Shown piece by piece: positions 10,629-20,272 of a stretch of DNA of 64,000 nucleotides. A model generated the notes under the pieces. That model did not search any database and was not told the origin of the DNA. It was given only the letters and a program-made list of their open reading frames with translations. Each line of letters begins with the position of its first letter. The first letter of the stretch is position 1. The position numbers were made by a program, and so were the translations under genes. Source of the DNA: Microbacterium festucae (GTDB taxonomy: Bacteria; Actinomycetota; Actinomycetes; Actinomycetales; Microbacteriaceae); NCBI RefSeq assembly GCF_025421715.1, contig NZ_JAOEFC010000004.1, positions 1-64,000 on the forward strand. The letters are read 5' to 3'.

Positions 10629-11852
10629 GTGGGTTTCACCCGAGTGGCACAGCGCCTGCGGCCGCGTGGCGCGCAGCCCGCCGCCACGCCCGCGCGCGAC
10701 GACTTCGCCTACCTGGCCGCCGGCGACGTCTACCTCGACTCGGCCTGCCAGACCCTGCGCCCGCAGCCGGTCATCGACGCGATGACCGCCTACTTCACGC
10801 AGTACAACGCCTGCGGCGACCGCGCCCACTACGCCTGGGGCGCGAAGGTCGACGCGGCCGTCGACGACACCCGGGCCGCCGTGCTGCGCCTGCTCGACCT
10901 GCCGCGGCGCGACTACCGGTGCGCGTTCACGCTCAACACCACCTACGGACTCAACCTGCTGCTGCAGCAGCTGCCTCGGGGACGATTCGCCCGGATCGTC
11001 ACCACGCAGACCGAACACAACGCCGTGTTCGTGTCGACGATGACCGCGGCCGCCCGTCTCGGCGTGCCGCGCGTCGTCGTCGAACGGACCCCGGAGGGGA
11101 GGGTGCCCGTCGCGGACCACGAGCTCGATCGCGCGCTCGTGGTCGTGTCCGCCATGGACAGCGTGACCGGCACCCTCACCACCGGGCTCGACGACCTGAT
11201 CGCCCGCACGCACCGCCGCGGCGGTGCCGTGATCGTGGATGCCGCGCAGGCGGCGCCCCACGCGCTGCCCCGGCTGCGGGGACTTCGCGCCGATGCGATC
11301 TGCTTCTCGGCGCACAAGATGTACGGCCCGGCGCTGGGGGTGGTCGCCGCGAGCGCCGAGCTGCTGGCCGCCCTCGAGGTCGCCTTCGTCGGCGGCGGGC
11401 AGGTGCAGGCGGTCACCGCCGACGGCTTCACGCTGCGCGACGAGCTGCACACCCGGCTCGAACCGGGACTGCAGGCCTGGGGCGAGATCATCGCGTTCGG
11501 TGCTGCGCTGGACTGGTTCTCCGCCCGCTGGGACGAGATCGAACGCACCGAGCGCGAGCTCGCCGGGCGCCTGCACGAGGGGCTGTCGTCGCTGCCGCGC
11601 CTGCGGGTGCTGGGCGCGGGGCCCGCGCCGGTGGTCTCGATCGTGCCCGAACGCGTCGACGGGCACCGCCTGGCGGTGTTCCTCTCGCAGGCGGGCGTCA
11701 TGGTGCGCAGCGGCCACTTCTGCGCCCACCACTGGCTCGCCGAACGCGAGCAGCTGCCCCCGCTCGTGCGCTTCAGTCTCGGCGCCCACAACACCCCGGG
11801 AGACATCGAGCGCGCCCTCGAGGTGACCGGTCGCCTGGTGAGAGGTCTCTGA
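10629..11852 (+). CDS. Class V aminotransferase-fold protein, cysteine-desulfurase-like
   Basis: The 407-residue protein has the PLP-dependent class V fold. The Schiff-base lysine is Lys230 in CFSAHKMYGPALG, the PLP-binding Asp/Gln lie in IVDAAQAAPH, and Cys365 in GHFCAHHWL corresponds to the catalytic Cys of cysteine desulfurases. The N-terminus (YLDSACQTLRPQPVIDAM) also fits SufS/CsdA-like enzymes. It is not next to suf or isc genes; instead it lies between a VKOR gene and a DsbA-like gene, with its stop overlapping the latter. Its role may be sulfur transfer to, or supply for, an exported thiol protein (inference). GTG at 10629 follows CACAAT by six bases. Confidence 0.87.
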   Translation: MGFTRVAQRLRPRGAQPAATPARDDFAYLAAGDVYLDSACQTLRPQPVIDAMTAYFTQYNACGDRAHYAWGAKVDAAVDDTRAAVLRLLDLPRRDYRCAFTLNTTYGLNLLLQQLPRGRFARIVTTQTEHNAVFVSTMTAAARLGVPRVVVERTPEGRVPVADHELDRALVVVSAMDSVTGTLTTGLDDLIARTHRRGGAVIVDAAQAAPHALPRLRGLRADAICFSAHKMYGPALGVVAASAELLAALEVAFVGGGQVQAVTADGFTLRDELHTRLEPGLQAWGEIIAFGAALDWFSARWDEIERTERELAGRLHEGLSSLPRLRVLGAGPAPVVSIVPERVDGHRLAVFLSQAGVMVRSGHFCAHHWLAEREQLPPLVRFSLGAHNTPGDIERALEVTGRLVRGL

Positions 11853-12931
11853 TGCTGTGCATCGTCGCGTTCGTCGTGATCCTGGTGCTCTCGGCGGTGT
11901 CGGCGAAGTACCGCCGCCTTCTCGGGAAGGCGTGGTCGTGCGTGTCGCGGCGGGTCACGTTCCGCTCCTGCGACACCTCCTTCCGCGACGACGTCAAGAA
12001 CTCGCTGCTCGCCCCGCTCGCGGTGCGCAGCCCGCGCCTGGTGAAACCGGCATCCATCGCGATCGAAGTGCTCGCCTGGGTGATGGTGCTCTCGTTCATC
12101 GTGAGCCTGTACATCGTGGGCCGCAGCGGACTGAACCTGTACGTCTACGGCACGTGCGACAAGCAGGACGGCCAGTCGTGCTCGCTCGCCGCGCAGATGT
12201 GCTCGATCGACGCCGGCACACCGGGGTTCTGGGAGTCGGTCGGCGAGGGCGACGTGCTCGGCGCGTTCGGTGACGAGTTCACCTCGCTCGGCGACACCAT
12301 CGCCGCGATCCCCAGCCGTATGAAGGACTGGGACGCCGCCGCCTACGCCCCCGCCGACGCCACCTACCTCGGCGGCTACACCGCGGGCCGACCCGTCGCC
12401 CTCGAGGTGCTCGACCCCGGATGCCGCTTCTGCGCGCAGCTGTTCCGCAACATGGCCGACTCGGGCTTCGCCGACACCCACAACGTCACCTACCTGCCCT
12501 ACCCGATCACCTCCGACATCGGCCCGCGTTTCGCCAACTCGCCGCTCATCGCCTCGTACCTCGTCGTGGTGCGCCAGTTCGAGTCGGCGCGGGACGCGGG
12601 CGCGGGGCCGACGGGGGACTGGCACATCCTCGAGCAGCTGTTCACCGGGGAGGACGCCGACGGGCGCGGCTGGCAGGACTGGATGAACGCGGCCGCACCC
12701 GACGACGCGCGCGCCCAGCTGGGGCGCTGGCTGCAGGAAGCCGGCTACGACGCCGACGAGATCGCGCGCATCGATGCGCTGTCGACCTCGACCGCGGTGG
12801 CCGACGAGCTCGCCCGCATCCGCGGGATCGTCGAAGACGACATCAAGACGGTCGCGATCCCCTCGCTGATCACCGGCGGGCGGCTGCACGCGGGCCTGGT
12901 CGACGCCGACACGCTGGCCGGAATCGAGTGA
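11852..12931 (+). CDS. Membrane-anchored DsbA-like thioredoxin-fold protein
   Basis: The 359-residue protein has an N-terminal hydrophobic segment (residues 1-17), a Cys-containing loop (AWSCVSRRVTFRSCDTSF), a second membrane span about residues 70-92 and then an external domain. The thioredoxin-fold active site is Cys191-x-x-Cys194 (GCRFC). A cis-Pro-like segment (AIPSLITGG) comes near the C-terminus, as in DsbA-type proteins. Extra Cys residues near 108-122 may form structural disulfides. It is likely to donate or shuttle disulfides and be recycled by the VKOR encoded 1.3 kb upstream. The start overlaps the upstream stop. The client protein is unknown. Confidence 0.82.
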   Translation: MLCIVAFVVILVLSAVSAKYRRLLGKAWSCVSRRVTFRSCDTSFRDDVKNSLLAPLAVRSPRLVKPASIAIEVLAWVMVLSFIVSLYIVGRSGLNLYVYGTCDKQDGQSCSLAAQMCSIDAGTPGFWESVGEGDVLGAFGDEFTSLGDTIAAIPSRMKDWDAAAYAPADATYLGGYTAGRPVALEVLDPGCRFCAQLFRNMADSGFADTHNVTYLPYPITSDIGPRFANSPLIASYLVVVRQFESARDAGAGPTGDWHILEQLFTGEDADGRGWQDWMNAAAPDDARAQLGRWLQEAGYDADEIARIDALSTSTAVADELARIRGIVEDDIKTVAIPSLITGGRLHAGLVDADTLAGIE

Positions 12932-13011
12932 CGCGCGGGGCCGGCAACGAGTGTCGTGCGCCGCGCCTGTGCGAGAATCGGGGAGCACAACGCAGAAGGC
13001 AGGGAGTGTCG

Positions 13012-13893
13012 GTGACGGACAAGGCGCGGGGGACGACGAAGGTCTCCTCGGAGACCCCGATGGGCCCGACCGGTCGCCCGTACCACGGCTTCCCGACCCC
13101 GCCCAAGCTCGACAGCCACGGGCCCGCCCGCATCATCGCGCTCTGCAACCAGAAGGGCGGCGTCGGCAAGACGACGACGACCATCAACCTGGCCGCCTCG
13201 CTCGCCCAGTACGGACGTCGCGTGCTCGCCGTCGACTTCGACCCGCAGGGCGCCCTGTCGGCCGGTCTCGGCATCCCGACCCACGACATCCCCACCATCT
13301 ACGACCTGCTGCTGGACACCAAGCGCGACCCGCACGAGGTCATCGTGCCGACCTCGGTGGAGGGCCTGGACATCGTCCCCGCCAACATCGACCTGTCCGC
13401 CGCTGAGGTGCACCTGGTCAACGAGGTGGCGCGCGAGACGATCCTGGCGCGCGTGCTGCGCAAGGTGTCGAGCGAGTACGACGTCATCCTCATCGACTGC
13501 CAGCCGTCGCTGGGCCTGCTGACCGTCAACGCGCTCACCGCCAGCCACGGCGTGCTCATCCCTCTCGAGTGCGAGTTCTTCGCCCTGCGCGGGGTGGCCC
13601 TGCTCATCGAGACGATCGACAAGGTGCGCGACCGCCTCAACCCGTCGATCACCCTCGACGGGGTGCTCGCCACGATGTACGACCCGCGCACCCTGCACTC
13701 GCGCGAGGTGCTCGAGCGCGTGGTGGAGGCCTTCGGCGACGACGTGCTCGAGACCGTCATCGGCCGCACGGTGAAGTTCCCGGATGCCTCGGTGTCGGGG
13801 GTGCCGATCACCAAGTTCGCGCCCGAGCACGCGGCCGCCCAGGCCTACCTGCGACTGGCGCGGGAACTGGTCGCCCGTGGCGCCGTCGCCTGA
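13012..13893 (+). CDS. parA: ParA/Soj-family chromosome partition ATPase
   Basis: The 293-residue protein has the deviant Walker A motif KGGVGKTTTTINLAASL near residue 49, Walker A' (VDFDPQGALS) and Walker B (VILIDCQPSLG), as in ParA/Soj ATPases. This copy lies just before scpA-scpB and carries no adjacent parB. It is therefore the xerD-linked ParA-like protein common in Actinobacteria, not the origin-proximal Soj. GTG at 13012 is preferred because AGGGAG lies five bases upstream; GTG at 13006 is an alternative. Confidence 0.9.
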   Translation: MTDKARGTTKVSSETPMGPTGRPYHGFPTPPKLDSHGPARIIALCNQKGGVGKTTTTINLAASLAQYGRRVLAVDFDPQGALSAGLGIPTHDIPTIYDLLLDTKRDPHEVIVPTSVEGLDIVPANIDLSAAEVHLVNEVARETILARVLRKVSSEYDVILIDCQPSLGLLTVNALTASHGVLIPLECEFFALRGVALLIETIDKVRDRLNPSITLDGVLATMYDPRTLHSREVLERVVEAFGDDVLETVIGRTVKFPDASVSGVPITKFAPEHAAAQAYLRLARELVARGAVA

Positions 13894-14791
13894 GTCGGAC
13901 GAGCCCTCGCCCGAGACCATCACCCCGCCCGTCGCCGACGCCGCGGGTGACACCGTCGCCGCGGATACCGAGCTGCCGGATGCCGAGCCGGGCGCCGAGC
14001 CGCCGGCCGAACCGGGCTTCCGGGTGTCGGTCAGCGGCTTCGACGGGCCGTTCGACCTGCTGCTGAGCCTGCTGTCCAAGCACGAGCTCGACATCACCGA
14101 GGTGTCGCTGAGCCGCATCACCGACGAGTTCATCTCCTACCTCAAGGGCCTCGACGCCGACGAAGAGCTCGAACAGGCCTCGGAGTTCCTCGTGGTGGCC
14201 GCCACCCTCCTCGACATGAAGGTCGCCGGGCTGCTGCCGCAGGGCGAACTCGTCGACGCCGAGTCGGTGGCGCTGCTGGAGGCGCGCGATCTGCTGTTCG
14301 CGCGGCTGCTGCAGTACCGCGCGTTCAAGGAGGTGTCGGCGTGGTTCTCGCGCTGCCTGCAGCGCGAGGAGCAGCGGCACGTGCGCGCCGTGCGCCTCGA
14401 CGAGAAGTACCGCCGCGCCGCGCCGGACCTGGTCTGGACCCTCAGCGCCGACGACTTCGCCGCGATCGCGCTCATGGCCTTCACCCCGAAGGAGATCCCG
14501 CACGTCGGGCTCGACCACCTGCACGCGCCGCTGGTGTCCATCCGCGAACAGGCGGCCGTCGTGGTGACGCTGCTGCGGGGCGCCGGGTCGCTGAACTTCC
14601 GCGACCTCGTGGCCGGGGTCGACCAGACCGGCATCGTCGTCGCGCGCTTCCTGGCCGTGCTCGAGCTGTACCGGCACGCGGCGCTGTCGTTCGAGCAGCT
14701 CGAACCGCTGGGGGAGCTGACCCTGCGCTGGACCGCCGAGCGGTGGTCCGAAGAGAACCTCGCCACGTTGGGAGCCGACTATGACCACTGA
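13877..14791 (+). CDS. scpA: Segregation and condensation protein A (kleisin)
   Basis: The 304-residue ScpA is the kleisin that links SMC heads. After a low-complexity Pro/Glu/Asp leader of about 45 residues comes the typical N-terminal motif (FDGPFDLLLSLLSKHELDI, then ITDEFISYL), and the C-terminal winged helix contains a VARFLAVLELYRH segment. The GTG at 13877 overlaps the end of parA by 17 bases, so the two are translationally coupled; the exact start is uncertain because the leader is not conserved. scpB overlaps its end by 11 bases. Confidence 0.92.
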   Translation: MAPSPESDEPSPETITPPVADAAGDTVAADTELPDAEPGAEPPAEPGFRVSVSGFDGPFDLLLSLLSKHELDITEVSLSRITDEFISYLKGLDADEELEQASEFLVVAATLLDMKVAGLLPQGELVDAESVALLEARDLLFARLLQYRAFKEVSAWFSRCLQREEQRHVRAVRLDEKYRRAAPDLVWTLSADDFAAIALMAFTPKEIPHVGLDHLHAPLVSIREQAAVVVTLLRGAGSLNFRDLVAGVDQTGIVVARFLAVLELYRHAALSFEQLEPLGELTLRWTAERWSEENLATLGADYDH

Positions 14792-15365
14792 CGACCTCGC
14801 GCACGAGCCGGCGCACGTCGCACGGCGGCTGGAGGCCATCCTGCTGATCGTCGACGAGCCGCAGAGCCTCGTCGCCCTCGCCGCCGCCGTCGGCTCGCCC
14901 GTGCCCGCGGTGCGCCAGGCCATCGACGCGCTGGTGGCCGACTACGACGGTGAGACGGGCGGCCCGCGGCGCGGGTTCGAGCTGCGCGAGGTGGGCGGCG
15001 GCTGGCGGTTCTACGTGCGCGAGGAGCACGACGACCTCGTGAGCGAGTTCGTCAACTCCCAGGCGCCCACGCGGCTGTCGCAGGCGGCGCTGGAGACCCT
15101 CGCCGTCATCGCCTACAAGCAGCCGGTGACGCGCAGCCAGGTGGCATCCATCCGCGCCGTCAACGTCGATTCGGTGGTGCGCACGCTCGTCGCGCGCGGC
15201 CTCATCACCGAGCTCTACACCGACCCCGAGACCGGGGCGATCAACTACGGCACGACCGACGCGCTGCTGGTGAACCTCGGCATCAACTCGCTCGACGAGC
15301 TGCCGCACATCTCACCGCTGCTCGACGACGGGTCAGCCGGCTTCGAAAGCGAGGTGATCCGATGA
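14781..15365 (+). CDS. scpB: Segregation and condensation protein B
   Basis: The 194-residue ScpB has two winged-helix domains. Signature segments are VARRLEAILLIVDEPQSL at the start and QAALETLAVIAYKQPVTRSQ near residue 100, followed by VDSVVRTLVARGLI. It forms the SMC-ScpAB condensin complex with the product of the overlapping scpA gene. ATG at 14781 is well placed and the stop overlaps the next ATG by four bases. Confidence 0.95.
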   Translation: MTTDDLAHEPAHVARRLEAILLIVDEPQSLVALAAAVGSPVPAVRQAIDALVADYDGETGGPRRGFELREVGGGWRFYVREEHDDLVSEFVNSQAPTRLSQAALETLAVIAYKQPVTRSQVASIRAVNVDSVVRTLVARGLITELYTDPETGAINYGTTDALLVNLGINSLDELPHISPLLDDGSAGFESEVIR

Positions 15366-16168
15366 CCATCGGACACGACCAGGCATCCGACCAGCCCGAA
15401 GGGGTGCGTCTGCAGAAGGTGCTCGCCAACGCGGGCGTGGCCTCGCGGCGGGTGTGCGAGCAGCTCATCGCCGAAGGGCGCGTGCGCGTCAACGGCGAGG
15501 TCGTCGACACGCTCGGCGCGCGCATCGACCCCGAGAACGACCTCGTCGACGTCGACGGCGTGGCCGTGCAGCTCGACACCGGCAAGCGCTATGTGATGCT
15601 CAACAAGCCCACCGGCGTGGTCTCGACCATGAAGGACGAGAACGGCCGTCCCGACCTGCGGCGCTTCACGCAGGACTGGCCCGAGCGGCTCTACAACGTG
15701 GGGCGCCTGGATGCCGAGACGAGCGGCCTGCTCGTGCTCACCAACGACGGCGAGCTCGCCCACGTGCTCGCCCACCCGTCGTTCGGTGTCACCAAGGTCT
15801 ACATCGCCAAGGTCGAGGGGCGGGTGACCGCGCAGACCATCGCGAAGCTCACCCGCGGGATCGAGCTCGACGACGGCCCGATCGCGGCCGACAAGGCGCG
15901 CCTGATCGACCAGTCGGGCGAGACGAGCCTCGTCGAGCTCACCCTGCACTCGGGGCGCAACCGCATCGTGCGGCGCATGATGGCCGCCACCGGTCACCCG
16001 GTGCGCGAGCTCGTGCGACGCCAGTTCGGCCCGCTGCACCTGGGCACCCTCCCAGCGGGGAAGGCGCGGGAGCTGACTAAAGTGGAACGCGGCGCGCTGC
16101 TCACCCTCTCGCGCGGTGCCGCGCCGTCGTCCCCCGGCGACAGCCCCGAGGACACCGACAGCCGCTGA
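15362..16168 (+). CDS. RluB-family rRNA pseudouridine synthase
   Basis: The 268-residue protein has an N-terminal S4 domain (VRLQKVLANAGVASRRVCEQ) and an RsuA/RluB/E/F catalytic domain. The catalytic Asp lies in VGRLDAETSGLLVLTNDGEL near residue 119, and the C-terminal KKxE-like region and GRNRIVRRMM are present. RluB-type enzymes modify a 23S rRNA uridine near the peptidyl transferase centre; exact site assignment from sequence is not certain. It is the usual gene after scpB. The last 25 residues are low complexity. Confidence 0.92.
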   Translation: MTIGHDQASDQPEGVRLQKVLANAGVASRRVCEQLIAEGRVRVNGEVVDTLGARIDPENDLVDVDGVAVQLDTGKRYVMLNKPTGVVSTMKDENGRPDLRRFTQDWPERLYNVGRLDAETSGLLVLTNDGELAHVLAHPSFGVTKVYIAKVEGRVTAQTIAKLTRGIELDDGPIAADKARLIDQSGETSLVELTLHSGRNRIVRRMMAATGHPVRELVRRQFGPLHLGTLPAGKARELTKVERGALLTLSRGAAPSSPGDSPEDTDSR

Positions 16169-16188
16169 CCCTCTGAGACGGAGTTCCC

Positions 16189-17316
16189 GTGACCGATCCG
16201 AACCGCGCCCCCGCACGCCCGGTGCGCGCTGCGCGCACCGGCGGTCTCGTGCGCGTGGTCGGGGCCGGCCTGCTGGGCTCGAGCATCGGGCACGCCCTGC
16301 AGGGACTCGGCGTCGACGTCGCCCTCGCCGACGCGTCCCCGGCGCAGCTGCGCCTGGCCATCGACTACGGCGCCGGCCGGGCCGCGCGTGACGACGATCG
16401 GCCCGCGCTCATCGTGGTGGCGGTGCCCCCCGATGTGACCGCCGAGGTCATCGAACGCGAGCTGCTCGCCTTCCCGGGCGCCGTCGTCACCGACGTGGCC
16501 AGCGTCAAGCTCGAGCCGCTGCACGCCCTGCGGGCGCGCGGAGTCGACCTCACCCACTACATCGGCTCGCACCCGATGGCGGGGCGCGAGCGCGGGGGAG
16601 CGATCTCGGCGCGCGCCGACATCTTCATCGGGCGGCCGTGGGTGGTCTGCCGCGACGAGGAGACCCCGGCGTCCGACCTCGCCCTCGTCGAGGGCCTCGC
16701 CCTCGACCTCGGCGCCATGCCGATCGAGCTCACCCCCGAAGAGCACGACCGTGCCGTCGCGCTCGTGTCCCACGTGCCGCAGCTGGTCGCCTCGCTCCTG
16801 GCCGGCCGCTTCCTCGACGCGCCCGACGAGGCGATGAACCTCGCCGGTCAGGGCGTGCGCGACACCACCCGCATAGCCCACTCCGCCCCGGAGCTGTGGG
16901 TGCAGATCCTCGGCGCCAACGCCGGCCCCGTCGTCGACGTGCTCGATGCGCTGTCGGCCGACCTGCAGGGCGTCGCCGATGCCCTGCGCGCCCCCGAGAC
17001 CCCCGGCGCCCGGCGCGCCGTGGCCGACACGATCCGCCGCGGCAACGACGGCGTGGAGCGGCTGCCCGGCAAGCACGGGCAGAAGCGCCGCTTCGAGCAG
17101 GTCGTCGTGATCGTCGACGACACCCCCGGGCAGCTCGGCCGCCTGTTCGGCGACCTCGGCGAGCTCGAGGTCAACGTCGAAGACCTGCGCCTGGAGCACT
17201 CGCCCGGTGCCCAGTTCGGCCTCGCCGAGATCGGGGTCATCCCCGGCATCGCGCGCCGCGCCGTCGACGGCCTCGAAGCGCGCGGCTGGAAGATTGCGAG
17301 CACCTCCCTTGACTGA
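16189..17316 (+). CDS. tyrA: Prephenate dehydrogenase
   Basis: The 375-residue protein oxidises prephenate to 4-hydroxyphenylpyruvate for tyrosine synthesis. It shows the NAD(P)-binding [13 protein letters not shown] near residue 23 and the family core [15 protein letters not shown] near residue 125. A C-terminal ACT-like domain (about 300-375, [16 protein letters not shown]) probably gives feedback control by an aromatic amino acid. GTG at 16189 has GGAG upstream. It is followed by cmk with a short overlap, a common actinobacterial pairing. Confidence 0.94.
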   Translation: MTDPNRAPARPVRAARTGGLVRVVGAGLLGSSIGHALQGLGVDVALADASPAQLRLAIDYGAGRAARDDDRPALIVVAVPPDVTAEVIERELLAFPGAVVTDVASVKLEPLHALRARGVDLTHYIGSHPMAGRERGGAISARADIFIGRPWVVCRDEETPASDLALVEGLALDLGAMPIELTPEEHDRAVALVSHVPQLVASLLAGRFLDAPDEAMNLAGQGVRDTTRIAHSAPELWVQILGANAGPVVDVLDALSADLQGVADALRAPETPGARRAVADTIRRGNDGVERLPGKHGQKRRFEQVVVIVDDTPGQLGRLFGDLGELEVNVEDLRLEHSPGAQFGLAEIGVIPGIARRAVDGLEARGWKIASTSLD

Positions 17317-17992
17317 CACCGTGATCATCGCCGTCGACGGCCCCGCCGGCAGCGGCAAGTCGAGCGTCTCCAAGCAGGTCGCGCGCGACCTGGGCTACGG
17401 CTACCTCGACACCGGGGCCGCCTACCGCGCCCTCGCCTGGCATGTGCTCGACCGCGGCGCCGACACCGCCGACACCGATGCGGTGCGCCAGGCGGCGGGC
17501 GACTTCGACTACGCGATCTCCCTCGACCCCGACGACCACTGGGTGCGGGTGGGTCAGGCCGACGTCACGGCCGCGATCCGCGAACCGCGCGTGGCCGGTG
17601 CGGTCAGCGCCGTCGCGCGGGTGCCCGAGGTGCGCGCCGTGCTCACCGACCTCTTCCGCGCGCTCGTGGCCCGTGCCGACCGCGACGGTGTCATCGTCGA
17701 GGGTCGGGACATCACCACGGTGGTCGCCCCCGATGCGCCCGTGCGCATCCTCCTCACCGCAGCCCCCGAGGTGCGCGCCGCCCGGCGCAGCGCCGAGGTG
17801 ACCACGCAGGATGCCGCGGCCGTGGCCGCCGCCCTGCACCGGCGCGACGCGTCCGACGCGCAGGTCGTCGACTTCCTCACCGCCGCCCCCGGCGTGGTGG
17901 TCGTCGACTCGACCGACCTAGATTTCACACAGACCGTGGATGCCGTCCTCGACGTCGTCCGCACCGGAACGGGAGACCACCATGGCCGCTGA
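17309..17992 (+). CDS. cmk: Cytidylate kinase
   Basis: The 227-residue enzyme phosphorylates CMP and dCMP. It has the P-loop [12 protein letters not shown] near residue 10, the substrate motif [12 protein letters not shown] and the GRDITTVV segment. The start is uncertain: TTG at 17309 overlaps the tyrA stop and is used here; GTG at 17321 would remove four residues and still keep the P-loop. The 3' end overlaps der by 11 bases. Confidence 0.92.
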   Translation: MTDTVIIAVDGPAGSGKSSVSKQVARDLGYGYLDTGAAYRALAWHVLDRGADTADTDAVRQAAGDFDYAISLDPDDHWVRVGQADVTAAIREPRVAGAVSAVARVPEVRAVLTDLFRALVARADRDGVIVEGRDITTVVAPDAPVRILLTAAPEVRAARRSAEVTTQDAAAVAAALHRRDASDAQVVDFLTAAPGVVVVDSTDLDFTQTVDAVLDVVRTGTGDHHGR

Positions 17993-19505
17993 AGACGAAT
18001 ACGAGGCCGGGCCCGACCAGCTCGAGGAGAAGCTCGCCGAGCTCGACGAGGAGCTGGCCGACCAGCGGGCCGCCGCTCTGCGCGCCACGCTGTCGGACTA
18101 CGACCTCGACGACGAAGACGCCGAGCTGCTGGCGGGGCTCGCCGCCGGCGACGACGGCATCGAGATCCTCCCGGCGCTGCCGGTGGTCGCCATCGTCGGG
18201 CGCCCCAACGTCGGCAAGTCCGCCCTCGTCAACCGCATCCTCGGTCGTCGTGAGGCCGTCGTCGAAGACACCCCCGGTGTCACCCGCGACCGCGTCACCT
18301 ACAAGGCCGAATGGATGGACCGCAAGTTCACCGTCGTCGACACCGGCGGCTGGGAGCCCGACGCCAAGGGCATCGACCGGTCGGTGGCCGCTCAGGCCGA
18401 GGTGGCCATCGAGCTGTGCGACGTGGTGATGTTCGTCGTGGACGCCATGGTGGGCGCCACGGCCACCGACGAGGCCGTCGTGCGCCTGCTGCGCAAGACC
18501 GACAAGCCCGTCTTCCTCGTCGCCAACAAGATCGACGACGCCCGTCAGGAGCCCGAGGCCGCGGCCCTGTGGAACCTGGGACTGGGGGAGCCCCACCCGG
18601 TGTCGGCCATCCACGGCCGCGGTGTGGCCGACCTGCTCGACGAGATCATGAAGGTGCTGCCGGAGATCTCCGCCGTCGCCAAGGGCGAGATCGGCGGCCC
18701 GCGCCGCGTCGCGATCCTCGGCCGCCCCAACGTCGGCAAGTCGTCGCTGCTGAACAAGGCCGCCGGCGAAGAACGCGTCGTCGTCAACGAACTGGCCGGC
18801 ACCACCCGTGACCCCGTCGACGAGATCGTCGAGCTGGGCGGCAAGCTGTGGCGCTTCGTCGACACCGCCGGCATCCGCCGTCGCGTGCACCTGCAGCAGG
18901 GCGCCGACTTCTACGCCTCGCTGCGCACCTCGGCCGCGCTGGAGAAGGCGGAGGTCGCCGTCGTCGTGCTCGACGTGTCGCAGTCGATCAGCGTGCAGGA
19001 CCTCAACATCATCGACCTCGTGCTCGAGTCGGGGCGTGCGCTCGTGCTGGCCTTCAACAAGTGGGACCGCCTCAACGACGACGACATGGAGAACGCCGAC
19101 CGGCGCCGCTACCTCGAGCGCGAGATCGAGCAGGACCTCGCCCACGTCACGTGGGCGCCCCGCGTGAACATCTCGGCGCGCACGGGCCGTCACCTCGACA
19201 AGCTGGTGCCCGCCCTCGAGACCGCGCTCGAGTCGTGGGATCAGCGCATCCCCACCGGCAAGTTCAACGCGTTCCTGGCCGAGCTGGTCGCCGAGCACCC
19301 GCACCCGCTGCGCGGCGGCAAGCAGCCCCGCATCCTGTTCGGCACGCAGGCCTCCACCCGCCCGCCGACCTTTGTGCTGTTCACGACGGGGTTCCTCGAC
19401 CCGGGCTACCGCCGGTTCATCCAGCGGCGCCTGCGCGAGCTGTTCGGGTTCGAGGGCACGCCGATCGTCGTCAATATGCGCGTGCGGGAGCGCCGCCAGC
19501 GCTGA
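17982..19505 (+). CDS. der: Ribosome biogenesis GTPase Der (EngA)
   Basis: Der has two tandem GTPase domains used in 50S subunit assembly. The 507-residue protein begins with an acidic extension of about 60 residues, then G-domain 1 ([20 protein letters not shown]) and G-domain 2 ([20 protein letters not shown]), and ends with a KH-like domain. The acidic N-terminal extension is typical for actinobacterial Der. ATG at 17982 has GGGAGA upstream. The gene converges on alsD with only 18 bases between stops and no clear terminator. Confidence 0.96.
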   Translation: MAAEDEYEAGPDQLEEKLAELDEELADQRAAALRATLSDYDLDDEDAELLAGLAAGDDGIEILPALPVVAIVGRPNVGKSALVNRILGRREAVVEDTPGVTRDRVTYKAEWMDRKFTVVDTGGWEPDAKGIDRSVAAQAEVAIELCDVVMFVVDAMVGATATDEAVVRLLRKTDKPVFLVANKIDDARQEPEAAALWNLGLGEPHPVSAIHGRGVADLLDEIMKVLPEISAVAKGEIGGPRRVAILGRPNVGKSSLLNKAAGEERVVVNELAGTTRDPVDEIVELGGKLWRFVDTAGIRRRVHLQQGADFYASLRTSAALEKAEVAVVVLDVSQSISVQDLNIIDLVLESGRALVLAFNKWDRLNDDDMENADRRRYLEREIEQDLAHVTWAPRVNISARTGRHLDKLVPALETALESWDQRIPTGKFNAFLAELVAEHPHPLRGGKQPRILFGTQASTRPPTFVLFTTGFLDPGYRRFIQRRLRELFGFEGTPIVVNMRVRERRQR

Positions 19506-19523
19506 GCGCGGCGGCGCGCCCGG

Positions 19524-20255
19524 TCAGCCGGCCGAGCGCGTCTCGGTCTTCTCGATCTGGGCGGCCAGGTCGTCGGGGCTGAGGTTGGCCTCGCCGAACG
19601 CGCGCGTCAGCGGCAGCCGCAGCTGCAGGTCGGTGCACACGCACAGTTCGACCGTGCCCTCGGCGAGGGTGAAGTCGAGCAGGTGGCCACCGCGCGTGCG
19701 GGCGTCGTCGACGAAGTGGGCGTGGCATCCGGGCACGCCGATGCCCTGCTCGTAGAGCGGGGTGCGGAACCCGACGACGGTGCCGACGACGTCGTCGAAG
19801 GTCACGACGGCATCCTCGTCGGTGGCTTCGGTCATCGGGCGGTAGGGCTTCTCCTGCCGCACGACGGTGCGCGTGGTGAGCCGCGAGAAGCGGCCGGTGA
19901 TGCGCAGCGCGTACATGTAGTTGGGCGAGGCGGCGAGCGAGTCGATGAACGCGGCCACCTCGGCGCGCGACGAGTCCGCCGGCAGCGGGCTCGACAGCGA
20001 CGGCACGAAGTTGGTGACGACGGCGTAGGGCGACTGCGCGTCCAGCGGCGGCGTCGTGACGCTGCCGTCGCCGCGCAGCTGATAGGCGACCCCGCCCAGC
20101 ACCACCATCTCGCCGTCGAGGGCGTTGAAGGTGCCGATGCCGAAGCTGCCGTGACCGAGCAGTTCGGCCACGGTCATGTCGTCGTCGTACACCCCGTCGA
20201 GCAGGGCGCTCATGAGGCTCGTCTGGAAGATGGTGTGGCGCGTGATGGCGGTCAT
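19524..20255 (-). CDS. alsD: Alpha-acetolactate decarboxylase
   Basis: The 243-residue protein converts alpha-acetolactate to acetoin. Family features are the N-terminal TIFQTSLMSALLDGVYDDD, HGSFGIGTFNALDGEM near residue 30, and the Zn-ligand region GVPGCHAHFVDD with GGHLLDF near residues 185-205. It lies 17 bases downstream of alsS on the same strand, so both are probably one operon for acetoin production from pyruvate, used to dispose of pyruvate without acid build-up. The start ATG at 20255 gives the usual length. Confidence 0.95.
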   Translation of the reverse strand: MTAITRHTIFQTSLMSALLDGVYDDDMTVAELLGHGSFGIGTFNALDGEMVVLGGVAYQLRGDGSVTTPPLDAQSPYAVVTNFVPSLSSPLPADSSRAEVAAFIDSLAASPNYMYALRITGRFSRLTTRTVVRQEKPYRPMTEATDEDAVVTFDDVVGTVVGFRTPLYEQGIGVPGCHAHFVDDARTRGGHLLDFTLAEGTVELCVCTDLQLRLPLTRAFGEANLSPDDLAAQIEKTETRSAG

Positions 20256-20272
20256 GGTCTTCTCCGGTCCGG

